64,000 nt of DNA, from assembly GCF_900101615.1 (NCBI RefSeq), contig NZ_FMZX01000005.1, positions 62,001-126,000 on the forward strand, in the 5' to 3' direction. Positions 34,943 to 43,678 of this stretch are shown piece after piece. The position numbers and the translations under genes were made by a program. The notes beneath the pieces are model-generated. The model had not been told where the DNA came from and did not search any database. It saw only the letters and a list, made by a program, of their open reading frames with translations. The stretch's first letter is position 1, and the number at the start of each line of letters is the position of its first letter. The DNA is from Belnapia rosea. GTDB lineage: Bacteria > Pseudomonadota > Alphaproteobacteria > Acetobacterales > Acetobacteraceae.

Positions 34943-35878
34943 TCAGCCCCGGGCGATGGCGGAGAGGCCCAGCATGGCCGCGTCGTGCCGCATGACCAGC
35001 CAAGCCGGCACGGGCTCCAGCCAGGTGCGGAACCGGCCCTTCTCCTCGAACCGGGCGCGGAAGCGGGAGGCGGCGAGGTAGTCCGGGAAGCGCGGGCAGA
35101 TGCCGCCCGCGATATAGACCCCGCCCTGCGCGCCATAGAGCAGCGCCAGGTCACCCGCCAGGCTGCCGAGCATGGCGCAGAAGACGTCCAGCACCTCCGC
35201 CGCCCGCGGGTCGCTGCCCGCCAGCGCCCGGGTGGTGATCTCCGGGGCCTCGAGCGGCTCCACCGTGATGCCATCGATGGCTGCCAGCCCGGCATGGAGG
35301 TTCTCGATCCCCTGGCCGGACAGCAGCCGCTCGGCCGAGACATGGCCATGCCGCGCGCGGAGCCAGGCGACCACCGCCGCCTCCCGCTCGTCATGCGTGG
35401 CGATGCTGGCATGGCCGCCTTCCGTCACCAGCGCCCGGCCAGGAGCCGAACCCTGCGGCAGGAAGGCGCCAATGCCGAGGCCGGTGCCGGGGCCGACCAC
35501 GGCGAGCGGCGCGCCGGCCTGCGCCGGGCCGCCGCCGAGCGGGTGCAGGTCCGGCCCGGACAGATACGGCAGGGCCCAGGATTGGGCGGCGAAGTCGTTC
35601 ACCACCTGTATGCGCGGGATGCCGAGTCGCGGCCCGAGGGCCGCCCCATCCACCACCCAGCCCCGGTTGGTCAGCCGCACGCTGTTGTTCGAGACCGGGC
35701 CGGCGACGGCGAGTACCGCCGCCTGGGGTCGGGGGACGTCATCGAGGAAGGCGGCGATCGCCTCGGCGATGCCGGGGAAATCGTCGAGCGCGAGGCTGGT
35801 CGCGGGGCCGGGCTCGTGGCCGTCCAGCAGGGCGAAGCGGGCATTGGTGCCGCCAATATCGGCGAGGAGCGTCGTCAT
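34943..35878 (-). CDS. glk: Glucokinase
   Basis: A 311-residue glucokinase of the E. coli Glk type: LLADIGGTNARFAL (phosphate 1), VVNDFAAQSWALPYL with the catalytic Asp, LAVVGPGTGLGIG (phosphate 2), ALVTEGGHASIA and VYIAGGICPRF. It phosphorylates glucose with ATP in the cytoplasm. It is coupled to the preceding YdjM-like gene (4 nt overlap at 35875-35878). The length is normal. Confidence 0.94.
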   Translation of the reverse strand: MTTLLADIGGTNARFALLDGHEPGPATSLALDDFPGIAEAIAAFLDDVPRPQAAVLAVAGPVSNNSVRLTNRGWVVDGAALGPRLGIPRIQVVNDFAAQSWALPYLSGPDLHPLGGGPAQAGAPLAVVGPGTGLGIGAFLPQGSAPGRALVTEGGHASIATHDEREAAVVAWLRARHGHVSAERLLSGQGIENLHAGLAAIDGITVEPLEAPEITTRALAGSDPRAAEVLDVFCAMLGSLAGDLALLYGAQGGVYIAGGICPRFPDYLAASRFRARFEEKGRFRTWLEPVPAWLVMRHDAAMLGLSAIARG

Positions 35879-36531
35879 CCCGGCATAGTGGAATGGCTTC
35901 GCCCTTCCAGGCCACCCTGCCGGGCATCGGCGAGGGCTTGCGAACCATCAGTTGATTGCGCGGCCAGGCGGCGGCGAGGTGGGCGGGGCGGCGCCGGCGG
36001 GGGCAGCGGCAACGCCTCGCAGGTGAAGCAGAGGCCCCAGCGTTCCGCCAGCGTCCGTGGATCGGGGCGCTGGGGCAGGCTGGCCCAGGCGGCGGCGATC
36101 AGCAACGCCACCACCAGCGGCTCGAAGGCCGAGCCGGTGCGGCAGAGCGGCAGGGCCCAGGTGCCCCGCAGGGGCCAGGCAAGGCGCAGCCCGCCAGGCG
36201 TCAGCAGGTCGGCGCCCAGATGGCTGAGATAGCCGATGATGATCGGTGCTGCCCAGGCGACCGGCACCGCCTGGTGGCGCAGCAGCAGCCAGCAGCCGAC
36301 CACCGCCAGCAGCGAATGCGTGACACCCCGATGCCCTAGCAGCGCGGCGAGGATGTCGGATACCGGGCGCACCCGTCGGCCAACCCAGGATTTGGGGTGG
36401 TCGATATCCGGCAGCAGCCCGCCCAACGCGGCCAGCGCCATCGCCCCCGGCGCCAGCGGCGGCTGGCCGAGATGCGGCGCCGCAGCCATCCAGGCCGCCA
36501 TGCCGAGCGCAATATGGGAGCCCGCCATCAT
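35875..36531 (-). CDS. YdjM-type membrane-bound metal-dependent hydrolase
   Basis: A 218-residue protein with four to five hydrophobic segments and the YdjM (LexA-regulated, predicted metal-dependent hydrolase) motifs: SHIALGMAAW, GGLLPDIDHPKSWVG and LLGHRGVTHSLLAV, then YLSHLGADLLTPGGL. His and Asp in these motifs probably bind a metal. Two adjacent ATG codons (36531 and 36528) are equally possible starts. The C-terminal 45 residues are Pro/Arg-rich and extend past the usual end. It overlaps glk by 4 nt, possibly only for compactness. Confidence 0.82.
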   Translation of the reverse strand: MMAGSHIALGMAAWMAAAPHLGQPPLAPGAMALAALGGLLPDIDHPKSWVGRRVRPVSDILAALLGHRGVTHSLLAVVGCWLLLRHQAVPVAWAAPIIIGYLSHLGADLLTPGGLRLAWPLRGTWALPLCRTGSAFEPLVVALLIAAAWASLPQRPDPRTLAERWGLCFTCEALPLPPPAPPRPPRRRLAAQSTDGSQALADARQGGLEGRSHSTMPG

Positions 36532-36757
36532 GGCGTGCGAGGTCCTTACCGGAAGTGCTTGGAACGAAGCATGAAGAATTCTGTCTAAACGCTGATAAGT
36601 CCAGTCTTTTCCCGCCAAACCTCCTTGTGATGACGCCGCAACTTTTGCGGCTGCGGATGCTGCAGGGCACATCGCTGCCCCGTCCGGCCAATCTGGCCGG
36701 ATCGGGAACACGCATGGGAAGGGTGACGCGCTACCTGCTTCTGCGCCCGACTCGCGG

Positions 36758-37363
36758 CTACAACTCGGCCAGGACCTGAAGGAAGCGTTCCGCTGCCAGC
36801 TCCGGCGGCCAGGGCCGCCAGGGCTCCCCGCCATACGGGGCGACCAGCGGATCCTCCTCCATGACCCTGGCGCGGATGCCGAGCGTTCCGCGCACCTCCG
36901 CCCGCGTCCAGCCGGCGACATGCACCGCCTCGGCCGCCGCCAGGGCGATGTCGCAGGCCTTGTGGGCGCGCCGCTCCTCCGGCGTCCAGGCCGGCAGGCC
37001 GTAGCGCAGGGCGATGACGGATTGCAGCCGCGCCTGCAATTCGGCGAAGCCGGCGCCCAGGAAGGGCTTCAGCGGCGAGATGCAGTCGAAATTGATCAGC
37101 CCTTCCTCGGCATCGTGCAGCAATTCCCGCCGCGCCTGGGCCGGGGTGAGTGTGGCGCGCGCCTGCCGCAATGCCAGCACCGACAGTGAATGCTGCGCGA
37201 CCGAGAGGGGCGCCCCCGGCCAGATGGAGTGCCCGCCCCAGCGGAAGGTGCGCGAGAGGCCGATCGCCAGATCCTCCTCCGTCCAGTCGAAGGGCGTCGG
37301 GGAGAGGAGGTCGAGTCGCCGGCCCGAGGGCAGCCGGATCCAGGCACGCAGCGGCGGGGCCAT
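36758..37363 (-). CDS. HD-domain hydrolase, YfbR-like
   Basis: A 201-residue HD-superfamily protein: FRWGGHSIWPGAPLSVAQHS (first His), RRELLHDAEEGLINFD (His-Asp pair), and a later Asp in KACDIALAAAE. This arrangement resembles 5'-deoxynucleotidases and related phosphohydrolases. The N-terminus RAWIRLPSGRRLDLLSPTPF is typical of a subgroup of alphaproteobacterial HD proteins. It follows the MBL-fold gene with no gap (start 37363, preceding stop at 37364), so the two are likely co-transcribed. Confidence 0.83.
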   Translation of the reverse strand: MAPPLRAWIRLPSGRRLDLLSPTPFDWTEEDLAIGLSRTFRWGGHSIWPGAPLSVAQHSLSVLALRQARATLTPAQARRELLHDAEEGLINFDCISPLKPFLGAGFAELQARLQSVIALRYGLPAWTPEERRAHKACDIALAAAEAVHVAGWTRAEVRGTLGIRARVMEEDPLVAPYGGEPWRPWPPELAAERFLQVLAEL

Positions 37364-38119
37364 TCAGAAGCGCGGTTCGGTGATGTCGAATTCCTGCATC
37401 ACCGCGAGATCCTCGCTGAACCAGGCGGCGATGCCGGCGCGGCGCTGGCCGATATAGGCGGGGCGTCCGGTGGCATCGAGTCGCATGGTCAGGTCATGCC
37501 CGGGGATCAGCAGCGTGCCCGGCACCTGGCGCCACAAGGCCCAGATGCGCTCGAGGCTGGCGCGGCTGGCCGGTGCGTCCATCGTCATGTCGGTGGCGAG
37601 CGAGAGCAGCTCCGCCCGGTTCTTCGCCGCGTCGCCGCTGAAGAGGACGGGCACGTCATTGCCCTCCAGCCGGTAGACGAGGCAGCCGGGCGTATGGCCG
37701 GGGCAGAGATGCGCGGTGAAGCCGTCGAGGAAGGCCTCGCCATCCTCCAGCAGGTGCAGCCCCGGGTGGCGGGCCAGCGCCTCGACATGCAGCTCGGGCA
37801 GCGGGTTGAAGCCGGGCGGCTCCCGCGCCGCCCAGTCCATCTCCGCCCGGCCGATCCAGATCTCCGCCTTGGGGAAGAGGGTGAAGTTCACCGAGTGGTC
37901 CCAATGCGCATGGGTCAGGACCACATCCGTCACCGCCTCCGGCGCGACGCCGGCCGCCGCGAGCTGGCGGCCGAATTCCGGCCGCACGCCATAGGCGCCG
38001 ACATCGACGAGGATGACGCGGCCATGGCCGCGCAGCAGGGCGATGGTGCTCCAGCCGAGCCCGCCATGGCAGAGCGACCGCTCGGGATAGCCCTGCACCA
38101 GCACGTCGATGGCATGCAT
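37364..38119 (-). CDS. MBL-fold metallo-hydrolase, AHL-lactonase-like
   Basis: A 251-residue metallo-beta-lactamase-fold hydrolase with the binuclear site: VVLTHAHWDHS (HxHxDH), LCPGHTPGCLVY, VLFSGDAAKNR and LLIPGHDLTM. The HxHxDH motif, the size and the region TLFPKAEIWIGRAEMDWA resemble N-acyl-homoserine lactonases (AttM/AiiA group), but related lactonases and thioesterases look alike. It is cytoplasmic. It sits between an Asp/Glu racemase gene (13 nt upstream) and the HD gene. Confidence 0.85.
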   Translation of the reverse strand: MHAIDVLVQGYPERSLCHGGLGWSTIALLRGHGRVILVDVGAYGVRPEFGRQLAAAGVAPEAVTDVVLTHAHWDHSVNFTLFPKAEIWIGRAEMDWAAREPPGFNPLPELHVEALARHPGLHLLEDGEAFLDGFTAHLCPGHTPGCLVYRLEGNDVPVLFSGDAAKNRAELLSLATDMTMDAPASRASLERIWALWRQVPGTLLIPGHDLTMRLDATGRPAYIGQRRAGIAAWFSEDLAVMQEFDITEPRF

Positions 38120-38132
38120 GGCCCCTGCCCTC

Positions 38133-38789
38133 TCAGCCGAGCAGCAGGCGCCGCAGCTTGGCAACGGCGCTGTCCGGCGTGGTGAGGACCAGCCGGCCGG
38201 TGGCGGCCTCCACCAGCGGCGCGGCCCGCGCCAGGCTGAACTGCGCCAGCGCCACCACGTCGCAGCCCGCGAGGCCGCGCGCCGCCTCGGCCGCCAGCCG
38301 GTCATGCTCGGCCGCATCGCCCCGGTCGAGCGCGGCCAGCGCCCCGGCGGCGAGTTGCGGCACCACCTCCACATCCCCGGGGAATTCCGGCGGCATGGTG
38401 TCGAGCGTCGGCTGGAAGGTGGCCAGCAGCCCGATGCGGGGCCGCCGGCCCGGGGCGAGGCGGCGAGCCTCGGCCACCGCCGCCTCGATCATCGCCTCGT
38501 TCGGCTTCAGCACCGGCATCGGCGCCCGTTCCGCCGCCACCGCCTCGATGCAGGGGCCGAAGGCGGAGCAGGTGAAGAGGATGCCGTCCGCCCCCGTCCC
38601 CGCCGCATAGCGGGAGAGGGTGAGAAAGCGCTCCGTCATCGCCGGCGTCAGTGATCCGGCGCGGGCGAGATCGGCCGAGAGGCTGTCATCCAGCAGGTTC
38701 ATCAGCACCGCCTCCGGCCAGGCGTGCGCGAAGGCAGCCTCGATCGGCGGCGGGGAATGCCGGAGGGCGTGGATCAGGGCGATGCGCAT
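38133..38789 (-). CDS. Asp/Glu racemase family protein
   Basis: A 218-residue member of the aspartate/glutamate/hydantoin racemase superfamily. The first catalytic Cys lies in ILFTCSAFGPCIEA. The second half shows PRIGLLATFQPTLDTM and CDVVALAQFSLARAAPL, where the second Cys is replaced by Gln/Ser, as in arylmalonate-decarboxylase-like and maleate-isomerase-like members. True two-base racemisation is therefore uncertain. Neighbours (MBL hydrolase, HD hydrolase) do not reveal the substrate. Confidence 0.83.
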   Translation of the reverse strand: MRIALIHALRHSPPPIEAAFAHAWPEAVLMNLLDDSLSADLARAGSLTPAMTERFLTLSRYAAGTGADGILFTCSAFGPCIEAVAAERAPMPVLKPNEAMIEAAVAEARRLAPGRRPRIGLLATFQPTLDTMPPEFPGDVEVVPQLAAGALAALDRGDAAEHDRLAAEAARGLAGCDVVALAQFSLARAAPLVEAATGRLVLTTPDSAVAKLRRLLLG

Positions 38790-38793
38790 GGCG

Positions 38794-39249
38794 TCAGGAC
38801 CGGCGGGCGCAGCGGCGCAGCGGCGAGGGGAAGTCGCTGCAATCGGTGAAGGCGATCTCGTCCGGGCCGCGCCGTTCCACCCGCAGGATGTCCGGGCTGC
38901 CGCCGCAGCCGAAGCCGATATCGGGCGGCAGGCGGTTGCCGAGCGCGCTGCCCAGCGGTGCCGCCGGCAGGAAGCGGAATTCGAGGCCGTTCGGCTGCAG
39001 CGCCACCGTCTCGATCACCCGCTGCCGGTAGGGCGTGTCGAGCATGCTGGCGCGCATGACGATGTCCCGGGTGAAGACCACCGTCGGGCTGCCGAAGCAG
39101 GCGGGGCTGTCGGCGTCGTTCGGCGGGAAGATGCCGCCCGTCCAGGCGCCGAAGATCCATTCATGCGGCGGCCCCTGGCGCTGTTGCGCGCGCAGGATGG
39201 TGGGGGCAGCCAGCGTCGCCATGGTGACAAGCAGGGCCCGACGACGCAT
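38794..39249 (-). CDS. Secreted hypothetical protein
   Basis: A 151-residue protein with a signal peptide (MRRRALLVTMATLAAPTILRAQ). The mature part has four or five Cys residues (ACFGSP, GFGCGGSP, TDCSDF, RRCARRS), consistent with disulfides in the periplasm, and the segment HEWIFGAWTGGIFPPNDA, seen in small alphaproteobacterial secreted proteins. The function is unknown. It ends 4 nt before the racemase start and may be co-transcribed with it. Confidence 0.75.
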   Translation of the reverse strand: MRRRALLVTMATLAAPTILRAQQRQGPPHEWIFGAWTGGIFPPNDADSPACFGSPTVVFTRDIVMRASMLDTPYRQRVIETVALQPNGLEFRFLPAAPLGSALGNRLPPDIGFGCGGSPDILRVERRGPDEIAFTDCSDFPSPLRRCARRS

Positions 39250-39467
39250 CCGGTATTCTCCAAGGATTGGTGATGGGAAGCTTGTAGCGCCCTTCGCGCC
39301 CGATGCCCAAGGGGCCGCGCATCGGGTGAACCCGCGCCTCGCCTTCTCGCACATCACCAAGGCAACGTACTGCTGCCACGCATCTCCGAGCCCGGATTCT
39401 GCCGCCTTGCGAGAGGTCGGCCGGCACAGCATCGTCGTAGCCTGAACGAGCCGGGAGGATAACGGCG

Positions 39468-40433
39468 ATGCAGGACGGCGCACGGAACCAGGGGGCGCAA
39501 GGACAGGCGGCGATCATCGGCTTCGGATTGATGGGCTGCGACATCGCCGCCATCTTCCTCGCCGGCGGCTGGCGCGTCACGGCGGCGGAGCCGGACCGCG
39601 CATCCTGGCCGGCCCGGCTCGACCGCGTCGCCGCCTCGCTGGCCCAGCTTGGTGCGCCGGCCTCCCGCGTCGAGGCGCTCGACCTCGTTGCCCGGCTCGA
39701 GGATATCGGCTTCGCCGATTGCGTTGTGGTGATCGAGGCGGTGCCGGAGCGCCTGGCGCTGAAGCGCGAGGTCTTCGCCAGCCTCGACCGGTTGGTGCCG
39801 GAGGGCGTGCCCATCGCCAGCAACGCCTCCGGCTTCCGCATCACCGATATCGCCGCGGGCTGCGCCACCGCCAGCCGCATGGCGAATCTGCATTTCTTCC
39901 TGCCCGCCCATCTCGTCCCCGGCGTCGAGGTGGTGCAGGGCGAGCGGACCGACCCGGCCATCTGCGAGCGCCTGGCGGCGATCATGGCGAGCCTCGGCCG
40001 CGTGCCGATCCGCGTGGCGCGGGACGTGCCGGGCTTCCTCGCCAACCGCATCCAGCACGCGATGGTACGCGAGGCCTTCAATGCCATCGACGAGGGCCTC
40101 GCCACGCCGGAGGATGTGGACCGCGCCGTGCGCTTCACCTTCGGCATGCGGCTGATGGGGGCGGGGCCGATCCTGCAGAAGGAGCTCGCCGGGCTCGAGA
40201 CCCAGCTTGCCGCGGCAGCGACGATCTACCCCTCGCTCACCACCCGCGATGCGCCGGGGCCGACGCTGACCCGGCTGGTGGAGGAGGGCAAGCTCGGCCC
40301 GAAGACGGGCCAGGGCTTCTGGAGCTGGACGCCGGAAAGTACCGCCGCCGCACGCGCCCGCTACGAAACGATGCTGCTCGCAGCGCTCGACCTGCTGCGA
40401 ACGGAGATCGCGCCGGAACGCACGGAATCGTGA
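39468..40433 (+). CDS. 3-hydroxyacyl-CoA dehydrogenase family protein
   Basis: A 321-residue NAD-dependent dehydrogenase: Rossmann motif AAIIGFGLMGCDIA, VIEAVPERLALKREVFASL, ASNASGFRITDIA, the catalytic NLHFFLPAHLVPGVEVV (HFFxP motif) and a C-terminal helical domain (GFLANRIQHAMVREAFNAID, MRLMGAGPI). It oxidises a 3-hydroxy acid or CoA ester; standalone members include L-carnitine and 3-hydroxybutyryl-CoA dehydrogenases. The ribosome site GGGAGGA is good. The small membrane protein gene follows at 76 nt. Confidence 0.9.
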   Translation: MQDGARNQGAQGQAAIIGFGLMGCDIAAIFLAGGWRVTAAEPDRASWPARLDRVAASLAQLGAPASRVEALDLVARLEDIGFADCVVVIEAVPERLALKREVFASLDRLVPEGVPIASNASGFRITDIAAGCATASRMANLHFFLPAHLVPGVEVVQGERTDPAICERLAAIMASLGRVPIRVARDVPGFLANRIQHAMVREAFNAIDEGLATPEDVDRAVRFTFGMRLMGAGPILQKELAGLETQLAAAATIYPSLTTRDAPGPTLTRLVEEGKLGPKTGQGFWSWTPESTAAARARYETMLLAALDLLRTEIAPERTES

Positions 40434-40509
40434 CTCCAGGCGGGAGCGGTGGAACCGCCGCCCCGCCCCTCGCGTCTGCCCCGCGAGATCCGCCAGGGAG
40501 CAGACAGAC

Positions 40510-40668
40510 ATGGACTCGGACAGTCTCGTGGTCTGGCTTTTCGCCATGACCCTCATCGTCGGCGCGGCGATCGGCGTCTGGCAATGGACCCGCGTCAAGC
40601 AGGCCAAGCGTACCAACGAGCATTCCGTGGCGACGACGCCGCAGGCGGGGCCGGACCCCCGGGCCTAG
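40510..40668 (+). CDS. Small single-pass membrane protein
   Basis: A 52-residue protein: an acidic N-terminus (MDSDS), one hydrophobic helix (LVVWLFAMTLIVGAAIGVW), then a basic stretch QWTRVKQAKR and a polar tail ending DPRA. The charge pattern predicts N-out, C-in. The ribosome site AGGGAG precedes the ATG by 9 nt. The stop codon lies inside the stop of the convergent M20 gene (shared CTAG at 40665-40668). The function is unknown. Confidence 0.65.
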   Translation: MDSDSLVVWLFAMTLIVGAAIGVWQWTRVKQAKRTNEHSVATTPQAGPDPRA

Positions 40669-41837
40669 CCCCGGCGCAGCTCCTGCTCCACCAGTGTGGC
40701 GAAGTAGCTCGCCCCGATCGGCAGCAGGTCGTCGTTGAAGTCGTAGTGCGGATGATGCACCGGCACGCCGCCGCGATCCGTGCCCTTCTGCCCCATGAAC
40801 AGGAACGCGCCGGGCCGCTTCAGCAGCATGAAGGAAAAGTCCTCGCCGCCCATGACGGGCGGCAGGTCGCGATGCACCTTGGCGCCGCCGAGTACCCGCC
40901 CGGCCGCCTCGGCCGCCCGGTCGGTCTCCGCCGCGTGGTTCACCGTGGGTGGGTAGCGGCGGGTATAGGTCACCTCCGCCACCGCCTCATGCGCGGCGGC
41001 GGTGTTCTCGGCCACCTGGGCGATCAGCCGCTCCATCTGGTCGCGCACCTCGGGCAGCAGGGTGCGGACGGTGCCGCGCAGCTCCGCCGTATCGGGGATG
41101 ACGTTGCCGGCGCTGCCGGCATGGAACTGGGTGACGCTCAGCACCGCGCTCTTCAACGGATCGATGCGCCGCGCCACCACCGCCTGCAGCGCCACCAGGA
41201 TATGCGCGCCGACCATCACCGGATCGATGGCGATATGCGGCTTGGCGGCATGCCCGCCGACGCCGCGCACGGTGATGGCGATGCCGTCGGACGCCGCCAT
41301 GATCGGCCCCGCGACCGCGGAGCATTCGCCGAGCGGCAGGTCCGGCGCATTGTGGATGCCGTAGACCGAATCGCAGGGGAAGCGCTCGAACAGCCCCTCC
41401 TCGACCATCACCCGGCCGCCGCCGCCGCCCTCCTCGGCCGGCTGGAAGATGAAATGGACGGTGCCGTCGAAATTCCGTGTCTCCGCCAGGTACCTAGCGG
41501 CGCCGAGCAGCGTCGCCGTATGACCGTCATGGCCGCAGGCATGCATGCGGCCCGGGATGGTGGAGGCATGCGGCACCCCGCTCTGCTCCTGCATCGCGAG
41601 GCAATCCATATCGGCCCGGAGCCCGATGCTGCGCCCGCTGCCGCCATTCCGCAGCACGCCGACGAGGCCGGTCGTGGCCAGGCCCCGATGCACCTCGATC
41701 CCCCATTCGGCCAGCTTCGCCGCCACCACATCGCTGGTCCGCCGCTCCTCGAAGCCGAGTTCCGGGTGGCGGTGGAAGTCCTGCCGCCATTCGGCCATCT
41801 CGGCAGCGAAATCGGCGATGCGGTTGATGACGGGCAT
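40665..41837 (-). CDS. M20-family amidohydrolase (hippurate hydrolase-like)
   Basis: A 390-residue M20D peptidase/amidohydrolase: WRQDFHRHPELGFEE, IGLRADMDCLAMQEQSG, MHACGHDGHTATLLGAA, FIFQPAEEGGGGG, and MGGEDFSFMLLKRPGAFLFM near the end. These supply the two-metal site and the catalytic Glu of enzymes that cleave N-acyl amino acids such as hippurate. It is cytoplasmic. The ATG at 41837 gives the normal family start MPVINRIADF. It is divergent from the AtuA gene across 190 nt. Confidence 0.93.
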   Translation of the reverse strand: MPVINRIADFAAEMAEWRQDFHRHPELGFEERRTSDVVAAKLAEWGIEVHRGLATTGLVGVLRNGGSGRSIGLRADMDCLAMQEQSGVPHASTIPGRMHACGHDGHTATLLGAARYLAETRNFDGTVHFIFQPAEEGGGGGRVMVEEGLFERFPCDSVYGIHNAPDLPLGECSAVAGPIMAASDGIAITVRGVGGHAAKPHIAIDPVMVGAHILVALQAVVARRIDPLKSAVLSVTQFHAGSAGNVIPDTAELRGTVRTLLPEVRDQMERLIAQVAENTAAAHEAVAEVTYTRRYPPTVNHAAETDRAAEAAGRVLGGAKVHRDLPPVMGGEDFSFMLLKRPGAFLFMGQKGTDRGGVPVHHPHYDFNDDLLPIGASYFATLVEQELRRG

Positions 41838-42027
41838 GAGGCGACTCCAGTCGGGCGGAAAGCGGCGGAGACTAGACCAGGACCGGCCCGGCTTGGAGCG
41901 CCGATCCGGCCTCAAGGCGGTACGGCGGCATCCGGCGTGGCAGGGCTGGCGAGAAAAATCCGCAGCGCCATGGCCTGCCACGGCGTTCGGCGCCATGCTC
42001 TCCGCCAAGCAAGGCGGGAGGAGCGCC

Positions 42028-43401
42028 ATGACATTCCTGGTCGGCAATGGCAGCGGGTTCTCGGGCGACCGCGTGGATGCGCCGGTCCCCGTCGTCCGCA
42101 GCCTGGTCGCGCGCGGCCTGCCCGCAGCCCTGTTCTTCGAGACCCTCGGCGAGCGCACCGTGGCCCTGGCCCAGCTGGAACGCCGCCGTGACCCGGAGGC
42201 CGGCTACGAGCCGATGCTGGAGCGGCTGCTGGAGCCGATCCTCCTCGACTGCCATCGCCACCGCATCCCGATCCTCGGCAATTTCGGCGCAGCCAACCCA
42301 CCCGCCGCGGCGCGCCTGATCGCCCGGCTTGCCGCGCGCCTCGGCCTGCCCGGCCTCCGCGTCGCCATCGTCGAGGGCGACGACGTGATGGGCCGGATCG
42401 CCCTGGACCAGCTCCCGGTGCATGAGGCGGATGGCAGCCTCGACATGCGTACCGCCCGGCTGATCGCCGCCAATGCCTATATCGGCGCCGAGCCGCTGGC
42501 CGCCGCGCTGGCCGCCGGCGCCGATGTGGTGGTGGCCGGCCGCACCTCGGACCCGGCGCTGGCCATCGCCCCCTTGATGCACCATTTCGGCTGGGGGCCG
42601 GATGACTGGCAGGCGCTCGCCATCGGCGCCGCCTGCGGCCATCTGCTGGAATGCGGCAGCCAGGTCACCGGCGGCGTCTTCTGGGACCCAGGCTTCAAGG
42701 ACATACCCGACCCCGCCAATATCGGCTTCCCCATCGCCGAGGTGACGGCGGAGGGCGGGCTCACCATCACCAAGCCGGAGGGTACCGGCGGCATCGTCGA
42801 CCTGCGCACGGTGAAGGAGCAGCTGCTCTACGAGCTGCATGACCCTGCCCGCTACATCACGCCGGACGTGGTGCTCGACATCACCGGCTGCCATCTCGAG
42901 CAGGCCGGCCCCGACCGCGTGGCGGTGCATGGCCTCCGCGGCCATGCCCGGCCGGAGACGCTGAAGGTCACCGCCTGCTTCGAAGGCAGCTGGCTGGGCG
43001 AGGGGGAAGTCTCGGTCGCCGGCCCCAATGCGCTCGCCCGCGCCCGTGCAACGGCGGATGTGCTGCTGCGGCGGCTGGAGATGCGGGGGCTGCCGGTCCG
43101 CGCCCGGGCCGACCTCATCGGCCTCGCCAGCGTGCTGGACAGCGATGCCGGCACGCTCTGGCGCGGCTATGACGGGCCCGAGCCGCCTGAGCTCCGCATC
43201 CGCCTCGCCGCCGAGGGACCGGACCGCGATGCGGTGGATCAGGCGGCACGGGAGGCGCTGGCGATGCTCTGCTGCGGCACCGCCGGCACCGGCGGCGCCC
43301 GCTGGCGCGTGACGCCGCGCATCCTGACGCGCAGCTACCTCGTGCTGCGCGAGCGGGTGCCGACCCGCTTCACGCTGCACAGCGCGGCGGAGCTGGCATG
43401 A
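42028..43401 (+). CDS. Acyclic terpene utilization AtuA family protein
   Basis: A 457-residue protein of the AtuA (DUF1446) family: NGSGFSGDRVDAPVPVVRSL, LGNFGAANPPAAARLIARLA, VVVAGRTSDPALAIAPLMHH, GHLLECGSQVTGGVFWDPGF, PEGTGGIVDLRTVKEQLLYE. In Pseudomonas AtuA is needed for citronellol/geraniol use; its chemistry is not settled. GGGAGGAG precedes the ATG. The C-terminal ferredoxin-like part found fused in many homologues is missing and is encoded separately at 43679. Confidence 0.9.
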   Translation: MTFLVGNGSGFSGDRVDAPVPVVRSLVARGLPAALFFETLGERTVALAQLERRRDPEAGYEPMLERLLEPILLDCHRHRIPILGNFGAANPPAAARLIARLAARLGLPGLRVAIVEGDDVMGRIALDQLPVHEADGSLDMRTARLIAANAYIGAEPLAAALAAGADVVVAGRTSDPALAIAPLMHHFGWGPDDWQALAIGAACGHLLECGSQVTGGVFWDPGFKDIPDPANIGFPIAEVTAEGGLTITKPEGTGGIVDLRTVKEQLLYELHDPARYITPDVVLDITGCHLEQAGPDRVAVHGLRGHARPETLKVTACFEGSWLGEGEVSVAGPNALARARATADVLLRRLEMRGLPVRARADLIGLASVLDSDAGTLWRGYDGPEPPELRIRLAAEGPDRDAVDQAAREALAMLCCGTAGTGGARWRVTPRILTRSYLVLRERVPTRFTLHSAAELA

Positions 43402-43424
43402 TGCCCAGCCCCGACGCGCCGCGG

Positions 43425-43565
43425 TCAGCCGCGATGGCCACCTTCATCGATATCGGCCCCGGTGCCGCCGCCGGACAGGCGCGACGCGGCCTCGGCCGGC
43501 GTCACGAAGGTCGCCGCACCGAGGGACAGGCCAAGGGCAGTGGCAAGCAGGCCGGTACGGAGCAT
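43425..43565 (-). CDS. Small secreted protein (candidate)
   Basis: A 46-residue product with a convincing Sec signal peptide: MLRTGLLATALGLSLGAATF, then VTPAEA as an AxA-type cleavage site. The mature part is only ~20 residues (Gly/Asp/His-rich). GGGAGAAAG lies 10 nt before the ATG. It runs antisense between AtuA and the AtuA C-terminal-type gene. A competing 94-residue plus-strand frame exists over the same bases, so this call is tentative. Confidence 0.5.
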   Translation of the reverse strand: MLRTGLLATALGLSLGAATFVTPAEAASRLSGGGTGADIDEGGHRG

Positions 43566-43678
43566 CGGACTGGTACTTTCTCCCGCCCCGGTACCGATCC
43601 GGCTCCATGCCGGCACGGCTCGAAGCTAACACTCACGTTGATCAAAATTCATCCGTTCGGCTGCCGAGGAGAGTCGCC

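Noticed and set aside
36683-36701. TCCGGCCA/TGGCCGGA hairpin in the gap before the YdjM-like gene
   Set aside because: A 3 nt loop, no T tail and short; such stems are expected by chance at this GC content.
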